From contig CAJUTU010000003.1 in NCBI GenBank assembly GCA_910589385.1, positions 1-64,000 on the forward strand: a stretch of 64,000 nt of DNA, read 5' to 3'. This stretch comes from an uncultured Lachnospiraceae bacterium (GTDB lineage: Bacteria; Bacillota; Clostridia; Lachnospirales; Lachnospiraceae). The translations under genes were made by a program, and so were the position numbers. This document shows, one piece after another, positions 1 to 8,984 of the stretch; the first letter of the stretch is position 1; the number at the start of each line of letters is the position of its first letter. The notes beneath the pieces were generated by a model. The model saw nothing but the letters and a program-made list of their open reading frames with translations, ran no database searches and had not been told where the DNA came from.

Positions 1-91
1 TTTTCCATAAAATGGGAGGTTTTTTTACGAAAAATTTTTTAAGCGCCAGAGCTGCCTTTGCCCGTGATCATAACAGCATAACAATTGACCG

Positions 92-120
92 TTGTAAAAA
101 GCCAAAAACTATTGTAAAAT
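92..120 (+). promoter_or_regulatory. Putative sigma-A promoter for the DUF1848 unit
   Basis: TTGTAA at 92-97 and TAAAAT at 115-120 are separated by 17 bp. They lie about 70 bp upstream of a 36-codon ORF and the DUF1848 gene. Bases 1-90 hold no gene that I can support. Confidence 0.45.
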
Positions 121-188
121 ATTCTGCATAGACAGTATAGGATAGATTATTTTGTGCTGATACAGCCGAATCCAAGGGGGAATTTTAT

Positions 189-299
189 ATGAGACTTTAT
201 ATTCAAGAACATGCAGAGGATTTATCAGACTATAGAAAGGCCGTCCATGCCCCGGATCAGATGCTGAAAACAACAGTTCTGCCGGATATGAAAGCATAG
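189..299 (+). CDS. Small 36-aa ORF immediately upstream of the DUF1848 gene
   Basis: A 36-codon ORF (starts MRLYIQEHAEDL) begins with ATG 189 behind a strong ribosome site (AAGGGGGA). It ends at TAG 297-299. The next base starts the ATG of the DUF1848 gene, so the two would be translationally coupled. I do not recognise the peptide. It is acidic at the N-terminus and has no signal peptide or membrane segment. It could be a real small protein, a coupling leader, or an upstream start region lost by frameshift. The good ribosome site and exact abutment are the only support. Confidence 0.45.
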   Translation: MRLYIQEHAEDLSDYRKAVHAPDQMLKTTVLPDMKA

Positions 300-1238
300 A
301 TGATACTGAATACAAGCAGCAGGACAGATATCCCTGCATATTACAGCGACTGGTTTTATAACCGGATCAAAGCAGGCTGGGTATTGGTACGCAATCCCTA
401 TTACCCGTCACAGGTTACAAGATATCTGCTGGATCCGGAGGCCATTGACGTGATAGTATTCTGCACCAAAAATCCTTTCCCCATGCTTGAGCGCATCTCT
501 CTTTTATCTGCTTTTGACACCTTCTGGTCTGTAACCATCACCCCCTATGAAAGCGAAATCGAACCCCATGTGCCTCCGAAAGAGCAGGTCATTGATTCTT
601 TTCAGCGGCTTTCTGCATTGGTGGGCAGCAGACGGATGAGCTGGCGGTATGACCCTATTTTTATTACCAACAAATATTCGGTTGGATATCATATCCAACA
701 GTTTAGGCATATGGCTGACTTACTTTCAGGATACACAGACCAGTGCGTTGTAAGTTTTATTGACTTATACGAGAAAACAAAGCGGAATTTCCGGGGAATA
801 CACAGTGTCACAGAGCATGATCAGATACGCCTGATAAATGCATTTTCCAAAACGGCAAAAGAGCATGGGCTGCAGATACATTTATGCTGTGAAAGTGAGA
901 ATCTTGTTTGTGAAAATGTAGACGCCGACGGCTGTCTGTCACAAGCGGTGCTGGAGAAATCTTTAGGCTGTAGATTAACTGTGCCGAAAAAGAAAACGGC
1001 GCGAAGTGAATGCTCCTGCCTGCTGGGGGCAGATATCGGAGCATACAATTCCTGCGGCCATGGATGTTTATATTGTTATGCGAACTATGACAAGGAAACC
1101 GTTGCGAAAAACATGCGGCTTCATAATCCCTTATCTCCCCTTCTGATCGGAGAGGTCACTGAAGAAGACATCATAAAACCTGCGGAACAAAAATCATGGA
1201 GAGAAGGACAATTAGATTTCTTTGATTTCTTACAGTAG
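300..1238 (+). CDS. DUF1848 family protein with C-terminal CX3CX2C cluster
   Basis: The 312-aa protein has the N-terminal DUF1848 signature (SRTDIPAYYSDWFYNRI, then VFCTKNPFPML). The family is widespread in clostridia and its biochemical role is not established. Near the C-terminus is SCGHGCLYCYAN, with cysteines at about residues 252, 256 and 259 in the CX3CX2C spacing used by radical-SAM enzymes to hold a 4Fe-4S cluster. Further cysteines just upstream (CSCLLG) could add ligands. Radical-SAM motifs are normally N-terminal, so this placement is unusual. The start follows directly on the 36-codon ORF with no ribosome site of its own, implying coupling. A strong hairpin follows the stop. Confidence 0.8.
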   Translation: MILNTSSRTDIPAYYSDWFYNRIKAGWVLVRNPYYPSQVTRYLLDPEAIDVIVFCTKNPFPMLERISLLSAFDTFWSVTITPYESEIEPHVPPKEQVIDSFQRLSALVGSRRMSWRYDPIFITNKYSVGYHIQQFRHMADLLSGYTDQCVVSFIDLYEKTKRNFRGIHSVTEHDQIRLINAFSKTAKEHGLQIHLCCESENLVCENVDADGCLSQAVLEKSLGCRLTVPKKKTARSECSCLLGADIGAYNSCGHGCLYCYANYDKETVAKNMRLHNPLSPLLIGEVTEEDIIKPAEQKSWREGQLDFFDFLQ

Positions 1239-1249
1239 AACAGTCCCTA

Positions 1250-1290
1250 AAGGGGGAGCACGCCATAACACAAACGGCGTGCTCCCCCTT
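1250..1290 (+). terminator. Hairpin terminator after the DUF1848 gene
   Basis: AGGGGGAGCACGCC pairs with GGCGTGCTCCCCCT across an 11-nt loop. The stem is about 14 bp and GC-rich with a weak T tail. It lies between convergent genes and may serve both strands. Confidence 0.7.
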
Positions 1291-1394
1291 ACATCATAAC
1301 TATTCAAAACTCTCCATCCGTCATCACTGTCTTCCGTCGATTCTTTGAAAGAACCCCTCTGAAATCCGGCAGGGAGATACGTCCCTATGAAAGA

Positions 1395-3677
1395 TTACTC
1401 TCCCAAATGCCAGATGTCATCATTGTACTCTGCAATCGTACGGTCTGAGGAAAAGAAGCCTGCTTTACTGATGTTGACCAATGCGCTCTTCGTCCAGTCA
1501 AGCGGATTCTGCACATAATCTGCGATCGCCTGGTCTTTCCGAACAATGTAAGCATTGAAATCCGGAAGTGTCTGGAACCAGTCTTTGCCAATCAGCTCAT
1601 TCTTCAAGCGCTCCAGTTTATCCTGCCGGCCGCAGGACAGCATCTCTTCACCTGTAAGGAAATCAATGGCCCTCTTAATGTTAGGATCTGTCTCATACCA
1701 TTCTTTTGCACAATAATCGCTGTGGCCGTATGTGCGGATCACCTGGTCGCTGCTCTGTCCAAAGATATAGATATTTTCCTGGCCTACCGCCTCTGCAATC
1801 TCTACGTTTGCTCCGTCCATAGTTCCCAGAGTCAAAGCGCCATTCAGCATAAATTTCATATTTCCTGTACCAGACGCCTCTTTGGACGCAAGGCTGATCT
1901 GCTCTGAAAGGTCGCATGCCGGAATCATCTTTTCTGCCGCCGTCACATTATAGTTCTCAATAAATACAATCTGCAGCCACTGAGAAACCTCCGGGTCGTC
2001 TGCAATCACCTTTGACAAAGCTAACAGTGCATGTATGATATCCTTGGCTATCGTATAGGCAGGAGCCGCTTTCGCTCCAAAAATGGCCGTAACCGGTGTA
2101 TTCGGCAAATGGCCCTCCTTGATCTCAAAATACTGATGGATCAGGTATAACAGATTCAACTGCTGCCGTTTATACTCATGAAGGCGCTTGGACTGGATCA
2201 TAAAGATACTGTCCGGATTCACAACAATGTTCTGTGTATGCTCCAGCCATTTAGCCAAAGCTACTTTATTGTCATGTTTGATCTCTGCAAGCTGCTTCAA
2301 GACCTTTTCATCTTCCGCGAAATCCATCAGCTTTTCAAGCTCTGCCGCGTCTTTTTTGAATCCCGGTCCGATCAGGCTCTCGATCAGGTCTGTCAATTCC
2401 GGATTACATTTCAAAAGCCAGCGGCGGAAAGTAATACCATTTGTTTTATTATTGAATTTCTCAGGATACAACTTATAAAAATGATTCAATTCACTGTTTT
2501 TCAAAATCTCCGTATGGAGCGCCGCAACCCCGTTCGTGCTATGGGTAAAATGAATATCCATATGCGCCATATGCACAATCTCGGATTCATCAATAATGGC
2601 AGTAGAATCATCTTCCGTCTTTTCACGTACCAGCTCATCCAGCTTTTCAATCACCGGAACCAACTGCGGAACTACCGTGTCGAGATATTGCTTCGGCCAC
2701 TTTTCCAAAGCCTCCGCGAGAATCGTATGGTTCGTATACGCGCAAACCTTTGTCACGATTTCAACCGCTTCTTCAAATTCAATCCCTTCTTCACCCAAAA
2801 GGCGGATCAATTCCGGGATCACCATAGACGGATGGGTGTCATTGATCTGGATTGCCGCATAGTCGGCAAGATCATGGAGATCGCTGCCCCGTTCCTTGCA
2901 TTCTTCCAGAATCATCTGCGCGCCTGCGCTGACCATAAGATACTGCTGATAGATCCTCAGGAGCCTTCCTGCATCGTCGCTGTCATCCGGGTAAAGGAAC
3001 AAGGTCAGATTCTTGGCAATCTCTGTTTTATCAAAAGAGATCCCTTCCTTGATCAAAGAAGAATCCACGGTATCCAGATCAAACAAGTTCAAATAGTTCG
3101 TACGTCCCTCATATCCGGTAACTGCCAGCTTATAAAGCCTTGCCGTATAATCCTCTCCTGCAAGGGATACGGTATAAGTCTTTTCGGTTTTCTTCGCCCA
3201 TTCGTCTCCGCCCAGCCAAAAATCCGGCGTCTCACTCTGGCACTGGTTCTCAAATTTCTGATGAAACAGGCCGCAGTGATACCGAAGGCCAATCCCATCC
3301 CCCGGAAGGTTCAGTGTAGCCAGAGAATCCAAAAAGCAGGCTGCCAGCCTTCCAAGTCCGCCGTTACCAAGGCTTGGTTCAGGCTCCACCTCTTCAAGGT
3401 CAGCCATAGATTTTCCATGTGCCTCCAGGCAAGCTTTCACATTCTCATAGAGTCCAAGATTGATCAGGTTGTTGCTCAGCAATTTTCCAATCAAAAATTC
3501 GGCGGAAATATAATAAAGTTTACGCCCTTTTACATCCATCACATGTTTTTTGCTTTCTTCTTCTACAATCCCAAGCAGCGCTGTGTATAATTCTTCGTAA
3601 GAGCACTGTTCAATCTCTTTTTTACAAACTTCTGATAAAATAGTTTCCATTTCTTTAACATTTTTCACATTCATCAT
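1395..3677 (-). CDS. glgP: Glycogen/starch/alpha-glucan phosphorylase
   Basis: This 760-aa GT35 enzyme releases glucose-1-phosphate from alpha-1,4-glucans in the cytosol. The sequence carries the family landmarks: EPSLGNGGLGRLAACFLDS near residue 100, NDTHPSMVIPELIRLL, and the pyridoxal-phosphate site EASGTGNMKFMLNGALTLG with the Schiff-base lysine at about residue 608. Length is normal for the short clostridial form, which lacks the eukaryotic regulatory extension. ATG 3677 follows AAAGGAG with 8-nt spacing. The gene stands alone, divergent from an AraC regulator, and no other glycogen genes are in the window. Long ORFs on the opposite strand are codon shadows. Confidence 0.97.
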   Translation of the reverse strand: MMNVKNVKEMETILSEVCKKEIEQCSYEELYTALLGIVEEESKKHVMDVKGRKLYYISAEFLIGKLLSNNLINLGLYENVKACLEAHGKSMADLEEVEPEPSLGNGGLGRLAACFLDSLATLNLPGDGIGLRYHCGLFHQKFENQCQSETPDFWLGGDEWAKKTEKTYTVSLAGEDYTARLYKLAVTGYEGRTNYLNLFDLDTVDSSLIKEGISFDKTEIAKNLTLFLYPDDSDDAGRLLRIYQQYLMVSAGAQMILEECKERGSDLHDLADYAAIQINDTHPSMVIPELIRLLGEEGIEFEEAVEIVTKVCAYTNHTILAEALEKWPKQYLDTVVPQLVPVIEKLDELVREKTEDDSTAIIDESEIVHMAHMDIHFTHSTNGVAALHTEILKNSELNHFYKLYPEKFNNKTNGITFRRWLLKCNPELTDLIESLIGPGFKKDAAELEKLMDFAEDEKVLKQLAEIKHDNKVALAKWLEHTQNIVVNPDSIFMIQSKRLHEYKRQQLNLLYLIHQYFEIKEGHLPNTPVTAIFGAKAAPAYTIAKDIIHALLALSKVIADDPEVSQWLQIVFIENYNVTAAEKMIPACDLSEQISLASKEASGTGNMKFMLNGALTLGTMDGANVEIAEAVGQENIYIFGQSSDQVIRTYGHSDYCAKEWYETDPNIKRAIDFLTGEEMLSCGRQDKLERLKNELIGKDWFQTLPDFNAYIVRKDQAIADYVQNPLDWTKSALVNISKAGFFSSDRTIAEYNDDIWHLGE

Positions 3678-3749
3678 AACAAACTCTCCTTTCGAATCAA
3701 AGAATTAAAAATGATATATTCTTTTTTATCACGTTCCCTCGTAAAATAC

Positions 3750-3784
3750 TTGCGTAATCCTATTAAAAGATTGTATAATCCTAT
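3750..3784 (+). promoter_or_regulatory. Promoter and direct repeat upstream of the AraC gene
   Basis: TTGCGT (3750-3755) and TATAAT (3774-3779) are spaced by 18 bp. The 9-mer TAATCCTAT occurs at 3755-3763 and again at 3776-3784, 21 bp apart, overlapping the promoter. Direct repeats two helical turns apart are typical AraC-family sites, so autoregulation is possible. Confidence 0.45.
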
Positions 3785-3816
3785 CATCATTTATACAGGA
3801 GTACAAAATCAAAAAA

Positions 3817-4734
3817 ATGAAAAGTATAGAAAATGATACGTTTTTACGGAATCCGGCCTATGAGGAGACGAAACAGCATACTGATATGATGTTTGCATTT
3901 AATATATATCCCTGTACGATCCCCGCTGATTTTGCTTTCGTACCGATTCATTGGCACAACAGCATGGAAATCATTTACATAAAACGCGGGACAGGTATTG
4001 TCCAGATAGATTTTAAGTCCTATACGGCAGAATCCGGCGATATCTTTTTCGTATTGCCGGGTCATTTACATGCACTGAGAAGTATTCCCAAAAATAGAAT
4101 GGAATATGAAAATATCATCTTTGATATGACGTTTCTTGGAAGCGATAAAGTGGATATCTGCAGCCAGAAATACCTCCAGCCAATCATAAACGGAAAAATA
4201 CAATTTCCTGCCCGCATCAGAAAAGGGGATGAGCCTTACCCTTCTGTTTCTGCATGCCTGGACGCCTCCGACCAGTTATGTTCCCTGCGCCCCAACGGTT
4301 ACGAGCTGGGAGTAAAAGGGCATCTGATGGTCCTCTTTTCTATCCTTTTCCAACTGACGATGGAGCGAACAGAAAAAGCAATCGCCGCGGAAAAAAATGT
4401 CCAAAAACTAAAAACCGTACTTCTGCGTATTGAAAAAGATTATGATAAAAAACTGACGGTAGACCAGATGGCTGATGAATGTGGATACAGCTCAAGTCAC
4501 TTTATGCGGTGGTTTAAAGAAATCACCGGGTCGGGCTTTGCCGGATATCTGATTGAATACCGCCTGGGCAAAGCCGCCCTTGCCCTCCGGGATACAAATG
4601 ATACCATTCTGGATATCTCGGAAAGAAATGGGTTTGACAATCTGTCAAACTTTAACCGTTTATTTAAAAAGAAATATGAAATGACGCCCAGCCAATTCCG
4701 GCAGCATTCTGTTGTCAGTCCGACAGGGCAATGA
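3817..4734 (+). CDS. AraC-family transcriptional regulator with N-terminal cupin
   Basis: The protein has 305 aa. Residues about 30-110 form a cupin-type sensor domain (PIHWHNSMEIIYIKRG, then GDIFFVLPGHLHAL). Residues about 200-300 form the paired HTH of AraC proteins (KLTVDQMADECGYSSSHFMRWFKEITG and DISERNGFDNLSNFNRLFKKKYEMTPSQFR). Such regulators usually sense a sugar and activate a nearby catabolic gene. Here the only neighbour is divergent glgP, so an alpha-glucan link is possible but unproven. The AGGAG upstream is about 15 nt from the ATG, farther than ideal, so the true start could lie a few codons upstream at a non-canonical codon. Confidence 0.88.
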   Translation: MKSIENDTFLRNPAYEETKQHTDMMFAFNIYPCTIPADFAFVPIHWHNSMEIIYIKRGTGIVQIDFKSYTAESGDIFFVLPGHLHALRSIPKNRMEYENIIFDMTFLGSDKVDICSQKYLQPIINGKIQFPARIRKGDEPYPSVSACLDASDQLCSLRPNGYELGVKGHLMVLFSILFQLTMERTEKAIAAEKNVQKLKTVLLRIEKDYDKKLTVDQMADECGYSSSHFMRWFKEITGSGFAGYLIEYRLGKAALALRDTNDTILDISERNGFDNLSNFNRLFKKKYEMTPSQFRQHSVVSPTGQ

Positions 4735-4814
4735 TATCATGTTGCACTGAAATATACCTTTCCGGGCGATACATATCAGGAGCATAAGCAGAACCAGTAT
4801 CTATGCTTCTTGTC

Positions 4815-6038
4815 TTATATACATCCGGCCTGTTTGATCCGCTCAATCGCCGCCACCGTATTCTCATAGCTTCCAAATGCGGTCAGCCGGAAGTACCCCT
4901 CCCCGCTTGGCCCAAACCCGGATCCCGGTGTCCCGACGACGCCTGCCTGTTCAAGCAGATAATCAAAAAATTCCCAGGATGTCATACTGCCCGGCGTTTT
5001 CAGCCAGATATACGGCGCGTTGATACCGCCTGATACACTGTATCCCGCATCTTTCAATCCCTGATAGATTACCCTGGCATTCTTCATATAATACGCCACC
5101 TGCTGCGCAAGCTGCGCTTTTCCCGCTTCAGAATACACAGCCTCCCCTGCTTTCTGGACAATATAAGGTGCGCCGTTATACTTCGTACCGTGGCGTCTTG
5201 CCCACAGGGAATGAAGCGTCACATCCCCGCTTTTCACATCTTTAGGAATGATCGTGGCTCCCAGGCGCACTCCGGTAAATCCGGCATTCTTCGAAAAACT
5301 GCGCAGTTCGACTGCACAAGTTCTTGCTCCGTCACACTCATAAATCGTATGCGGCACATCCGCCTCGGAAATATACGCTTCATAGGCAGCGTCGTAGATG
5401 ATCACTGCGCCCACTTTATTTGCATAATCCACCCATTCCTGGAGCTGTGCTTTTGTGATCGTGGATCCTGTCGGATTATTCGGAAAGCAAAGATAAATGA
5501 TATCCGGCGTCTCTTTCGGAAACTCCGGCGCAAACTCAGTCTCTGCCGTACAAGGCATATAGATCACATCGCTCCACGTTTCCGTTGCCGCATCATAGTT
5601 TCCGGTCCTGCCTGCCATGACATTGGTATCCACATAAACCGGATAGACCGGGTCGCAGACCGCGATTTTATTGTCCACACTGAAGATTTCCTGAATATTT
5701 CCCGAATCACATTTCGCCCCGTCAGAAATAAACACCTCGTCGGCCGAGATATCACATCCCCGCGCCTGATAGTCGTTTTTTGCCATGGCCTCACGCAGAA
5801 ATTCATACCCCAAATCCGGCGCATAGCCGTGAAATGTCTCTGCATGCGCCATCTCATCCACCGCACTGTGCAGGGAATCAATAATCGCAGGCGCCAGCGG
5901 CTGTGTCACATCACCAATCCCCAGCCGGATAATGGATTTATCCGGGTTTGCTGACGTGTAGGCTGCCACCTTTTTTCCGATCGTGGAAAACAAATAGCTT
6001 CCCGGAAGTTTCAGATAATTGTCATTTACCTTGAACAT
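4815..6038 (-). CDS. dapL: LL-diaminopimelate aminotransferase
   Basis: DapL converts tetrahydrodipicolinate directly to LL-diaminopimelate using glutamate, bypassing the acyl pathway of lysine and peptidoglycan synthesis. The 407-aa form starts at ATG 6038 (MFKVNDNYLKLPGSYLFSTI), which has AAGGAG at good spacing; a 28-residue upstream in-frame extension is not supported. Fold-type I landmarks are FPNNPTGSTITKAQL, YDAAYEAYISE and RSFSKNAGFTGVRLG, where Lys250 binds pyridoxal phosphate. The gene lies 49 nt downstream of dapF, the next pathway step, on the same strand. The pair completes meso-diaminopimelate synthesis from tetrahydrodipicolinate. Confidence 0.96.
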   Translation of the reverse strand: MFKVNDNYLKLPGSYLFSTIGKKVAAYTSANPDKSIIRLGIGDVTQPLAPAIIDSLHSAVDEMAHAETFHGYAPDLGYEFLREAMAKNDYQARGCDISADEVFISDGAKCDSGNIQEIFSVDNKIAVCDPVYPVYVDTNVMAGRTGNYDAATETWSDVIYMPCTAETEFAPEFPKETPDIIYLCFPNNPTGSTITKAQLQEWVDYANKVGAVIIYDAAYEAYISEADVPHTIYECDGARTCAVELRSFSKNAGFTGVRLGATIIPKDVKSGDVTLHSLWARRHGTKYNGAPYIVQKAGEAVYSEAGKAQLAQQVAYYMKNARVIYQGLKDAGYSVSGGINAPYIWLKTPGSMTSWEFFDYLLEQAGVVGTPGSGFGPSGEGYFRLTAFGSYENTVAAIERIKQAGCI

Positions 6039-6087
6039 TGATACATTCTCCTTCTTTCTCTCATGCGCTGCCATCAGGCAGCTTTCC

Positions 6088-6927
6088 TTATGATTTCTGC
6101 GGCCACACTCCGTCAAATACAACCTCCGCAGGCCCGGTCATATATACGGTATCCTTTTCTCTGTCCCACTCAATCTGCAGGTCCCCACCCAACAGCTTCA
6201 CTGTGACCTCTTCATCTGTCAATCCATTCAAAACACATGCCACTGCCACCGCGCATGCCCCCGTTCCACAGGCAAGCGTCTCGCCGGAACCGCGCTCCCA
6301 GACACGCATTTCTACGTTCTTCCTGTCCAGCACATGGGCAAATTCCGTATTGACACGCTTTGGAAAGCATTCATGATGCTCAAACAGCGGTCCCACTTTT
6401 TCAATCTCCAGCTCCTTCACATCATCTACAAATACAACTGCATGAGGATTTCCCATGGATACCCCGGTCATACGATATTCCAGGCCTCCCACCTGGATCG
6501 GTTCATCCACGACTCTTTCGCCAAACCCGGCAACAGGAATCTTCCCTGTTTCCAGGACGGGACTGCCCATATCCACCTTTACCAGTTTGACTTTCCCGTC
6601 TTCCACAATCAAATCGACATACTTGATTCCGCCTAGTGTCTCTATGGAAATATGCGTTTTATCCGTCAGGCCATAATCATACACATATTTTGCCACACAA
6701 CGGATGCCGTTTCCACACATCTCCCCCCGGGAGCCATCGGCATTGTACATCTCCATCTCGAAATCAGCTTTCTCTGACGGATTGATCAGGATCAGTCCAT
6801 CCGCTCCGATCCCGAAATGTCGGTCGCTGACCTGCACCGCAGTCTCACCTGGATGCTCGACTGTCTCTTCAAAACAATTTACATACACATAATCATTGCC
6901 TAATCCCTGCATTTTTGTAAATTTCAT
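6088..6927 (-). CDS. dapF: Diaminopimelate epimerase
   Basis: DapF interconverts LL- and meso-diaminopimelate, feeding lysine and peptidoglycan synthesis. The protein is 279 aa from ATG 6927 (MKFTKMQGLGNDYVYV), which has GGAG upstream; the open frame extends 19 codons further without a better site. The two catalytic cysteines of this cofactor-independent racemase are visible in EMCGNGIRC (Cys71) and in GSGETLACGTGA. The gene sits 43 nt after the ANTAR regulator and before dapL. It probably shares a transcript with glnA, which would tie lysine synthesis to nitrogen status. Confidence 0.97.
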   Translation of the reverse strand: MKFTKMQGLGNDYVYVNCFEETVEHPGETAVQVSDRHFGIGADGLILINPSEKADFEMEMYNADGSRGEMCGNGIRCVAKYVYDYGLTDKTHISIETLGGIKYVDLIVEDGKVKLVKVDMGSPVLETGKIPVAGFGERVVDEPIQVGGLEYRMTGVSMGNPHAVVFVDDVKELEIEKVGPLFEHHECFPKRVNTEFAHVLDRKNVEMRVWERGSGETLACGTGACAVAVACVLNGLTDEEVTVKLLGGDLQIEWDREKDTVYMTGPAEVVFDGVWPQKS

Positions 6928-6970
6928 ATTGGCTCTCCTATTCAATATCCTTCGTCCGATAAAGTATACT

Positions 6971-7525
6971 TTACACTGTCCCACTCATAACCGTCAATAC
7001 CATCTGCGCGGTCTCCAACATATTAGTACCGCTGTCCATACTGCTTTTCTGCAGGTAACGGTGCGCCTCTTCCTCTGTCATGTGGTTTCTCTCCATCAAA
7101 AGAGATTTCGCCTCTGCGATCAAAGCTTTTTGCTCTGTATTTCGGTTCTTTGCTGCCTCCCGCCGTTTCCTTTTCCTGCGCCGGAACTCCTGCTGCATCA
7201 TTTCTACGGTATTCAACAGATCGTAGACCTTCAACGGCAAAGGAAGTCCGATCACCCCTTCTGCAAGGCCGTCGCTCCATTTATCCGGAGAAGCGATCAG
7301 AAGCATTTCAAATGCTTCGGGCAGGCACTCCCGAAGCTCGGAATACATCATATCTTTCATCCTGTACCCGCAGATCACAATCCCCTCGTCTACTGCATCC
7401 GCACACTGCAGCGCCTGGGCGGCTGTTGTGCACACCCCGGCTACATCCATGCCGCTGCGAATAAGGATATTACGGATATTTGCAGCAGTTTCTTTTTTGG
7501 GAAATACAACGATCATACTGCTCAC
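6971..7525 (-). CDS. ANTAR-domain response-regulator-like antiterminator
   Basis: The 184-aa protein has an N-terminal receiver-like domain (MIVVFPKKETAANIRNILIRSG), a basic linker (RRRKRKRREAAKNRN) and a C-terminal ANTAR helix bundle (KSLLMERNHMTEEEAHRYLQKSSMD). ANTAR proteins bind paired RNA hairpins and prevent termination. The receiver lacks an obvious phospho-acceptor Asp in the usual place (GIVICGYRMKD), so control may not be by phosphorylation. It follows glnA by 50 nt. In solventogenic clostridia a similar protein (NitR) downstream of glnA is known as an antiterminator of glutamine synthetase. The start appears to be GTG 7525 behind GGGGGGTGA; an ATG three codons later is the alternative. 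Candidate targets are the glnN and glnA leaders. Confidence 0.88.
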   Translation of the reverse strand: MSSMIVVFPKKETAANIRNILIRSGMDVAGVCTTAAQALQCADAVDEGIVICGYRMKDMMYSELRECLPEAFEMLLIASPDKWSDGLAEGVIGLPLPLKVYDLLNTVEMMQQEFRRRKRKRREAAKNRNTEQKALIAEAKSLLMERNHMTEEEAHRYLQKSSMDSGTNMLETAQMVLTVMSGTV

Positions 7526-7575
7526 GTGTGCTCACCCCCCAGCCTGTCCATATCTCCACGTTATGGAGCAATATC

Positions 7576-8907
7576 TTATATCTTATACAGATAATTCGCA
7601 AGCTCCCAATCCGTCACCTGCATACAGTAATCATGGTATTCCTTTTTTTTCGCTTGTATGATTTTAGAAGCCAGTTCCTTTCCTAACGCCTCACAGATAT
7701 ACGTGTCCCGTTCCAGCTCTGCCAGTGCTTCACCAAGGTTCTCTGGAAGTTTTTCTATTTGAAGCGCCTTACGTTCCTCCTCTGTCATACCCTGGATATT
7801 CTTATCCACTCCCGCCGGAGGCAATATCCTATTGTAAATCCCGTCCAGTCCGGCCGCCAGCAGCACCGCAAATGCCAGATACGGATTTGCAGAACAATCC
7901 GGGCTCCGAAGTTCGATCCTTGCATGTTCCCCCCGTGCCGGCGGGATCCTGAGCAAGGGATTTCTTGTGCTCGCCGACCATCCTCGATAGACCGGCGCCT
8001 CATATCCCGGAACCAGCCGCTTATAAGAGTTTACCGTTGGATTGGTAATGCATGTAACCGCCTGTATATGCTTCATCACGCCGCCCATAAAATAATAAGC
8101 CTCCTGGCTGATTCCATTCTCATCTGTATCATCCCGGAAAATATTTTTCCCATCTTTGTGAAGCGAAAGATTCAGATGCATACCCGAGCCTGCAGTCTCT
8201 GTCTTCGGTTTCGGCATAAATGCAGCATGCAGTCCATGCCGTTTCGCAATAGTCTTCACAACCATCTTAAAGGTCATAATATTGTCCGCCGCAGCCAGGG
8301 CTTCATCAAATTGGAAATCAACCTCATGCTGTGCAGGCGCACTTTCATGATAAGAGGATTCCACCACAAAACCCATTTCCTCCAAAGTCAGTACAATATC
8401 CCGGCGCGCATTCTCCCCAAAATCCAGCGGCCCCACATCAAAATAGCCGCCCTGCTCATGAGTCAATGTTGTAGGCATGCCGTCTTCATCCATATGGAAC
8501 AAGAAAAATTCGCATTCAGGCCCCACTTTCATCGTATACCCCATCTCTGCCGCCTCCCGGATCACTCGTTTCAGCACCTGGCGCGGATCATCCTCACAAG
8601 GGGAACCATCCGGACGATATACGTCGCAGATAAGCCGGGCAACCTTCCCCTGCTGGGGCCTCCATGGGAATATCCCAAATGTACTCAAGTCAGGATACAG
8701 ATACAGATCTGACTCTCCTTCCCCTGACAGCCCCCTGATAGGAGAACCGTCAAATACGCACTCATTATTCAACGCCTTTTCCAACTGGCTCATGGTCACT
8801 GCCATATTCTTCATCGTTCCATAGATATCCGTAAACTGCAGACGGATAAAACCCACATCCTCTTCTTCTGAAAGCTCTATGATATCTCTCTTCGTGTAAT
8901 TATGCAT
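7576..8907 (-). CDS. glnA: Glutamine synthetase, type I
   Basis: This 443-aa enzyme makes glutamine from glutamate, ammonia and ATP. Landmarks of the GSI-alpha family are the N-terminal beta-grasp (FIRLQFTDIYGTMKNMAV), the first metal-site block VGPECEFFLF, the ATP-site stretch KPKTETAGSGMHLNLSL, and the catalytic block ARIELRSPDCSANPYLA. The length is that of the short GSI-alpha type, without the adenylylation-type insertion. ATG 8907 follows TAGGAGGT. It lies 77 nt after glnN with an intrinsic hairpin between, and is followed by the ANTAR gene, so readthrough control is likely. Confidence 0.96.
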   Translation of the reverse strand: MHNYTKRDIIELSEEEDVGFIRLQFTDIYGTMKNMAVTMSQLEKALNNECVFDGSPIRGLSGEGESDLYLYPDLSTFGIFPWRPQQGKVARLICDVYRPDGSPCEDDPRQVLKRVIREAAEMGYTMKVGPECEFFLFHMDEDGMPTTLTHEQGGYFDVGPLDFGENARRDIVLTLEEMGFVVESSYHESAPAQHEVDFQFDEALAAADNIMTFKMVVKTIAKRHGLHAAFMPKPKTETAGSGMHLNLSLHKDGKNIFRDDTDENGISQEAYYFMGGVMKHIQAVTCITNPTVNSYKRLVPGYEAPVYRGWSASTRNPLLRIPPARGEHARIELRSPDCSANPYLAFAVLLAAGLDGIYNRILPPAGVDKNIQGMTEEERKALQIEKLPENLGEALAELERDTYICEALGKELASKIIQAKKKEYHDYCMQVTDWELANYLYKI

Positions 8908-8929
8908 TATCTACCTCCTAAGAAACACT

Positions 8930-8970
8930 ACTTTAAAAAGGACGTTCTTTTATTTTAGAAACGTCCTTTT
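8930..8970 (-). terminator. Intercistronic terminator/attenuator between glnN and glnA
   Basis: On the minus strand AAAAGGACGTT pairs perfectly with AACGTCCTTTT (11 bp, 13-nt loop) and is followed by a T run. It ends 23 nt before the glnA start. It can terminate glnN transcripts or act as an attenuator in front of glnA. The GGACGTT element also occurs in the glnN leader hairpin. Confidence 0.75.
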
Positions 8971-8984
8971 ATAATTCAAGTTCA

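Noticed and set aside
2178..3590. 470-codon open frame on the plus strand opposite glgP
   Set aside because: It is exactly antisense to a clear glycogen phosphorylase, has no ribosome site and no recognisable domain; a codon-bias shadow.
4735..4814. Possible terminator between the AraC gene and dapL
   Set aside because: An AGCATA/TATGCT pairing exists but the stem is short and lacks a T run; not enough to call.
7759..8712. 317-codon plus-strand frame opposite glnA
   Set aside because: Antisense to a well-conserved glutamine synthetase; Cys/His/Arg-rich composition typical of a shadow frame.
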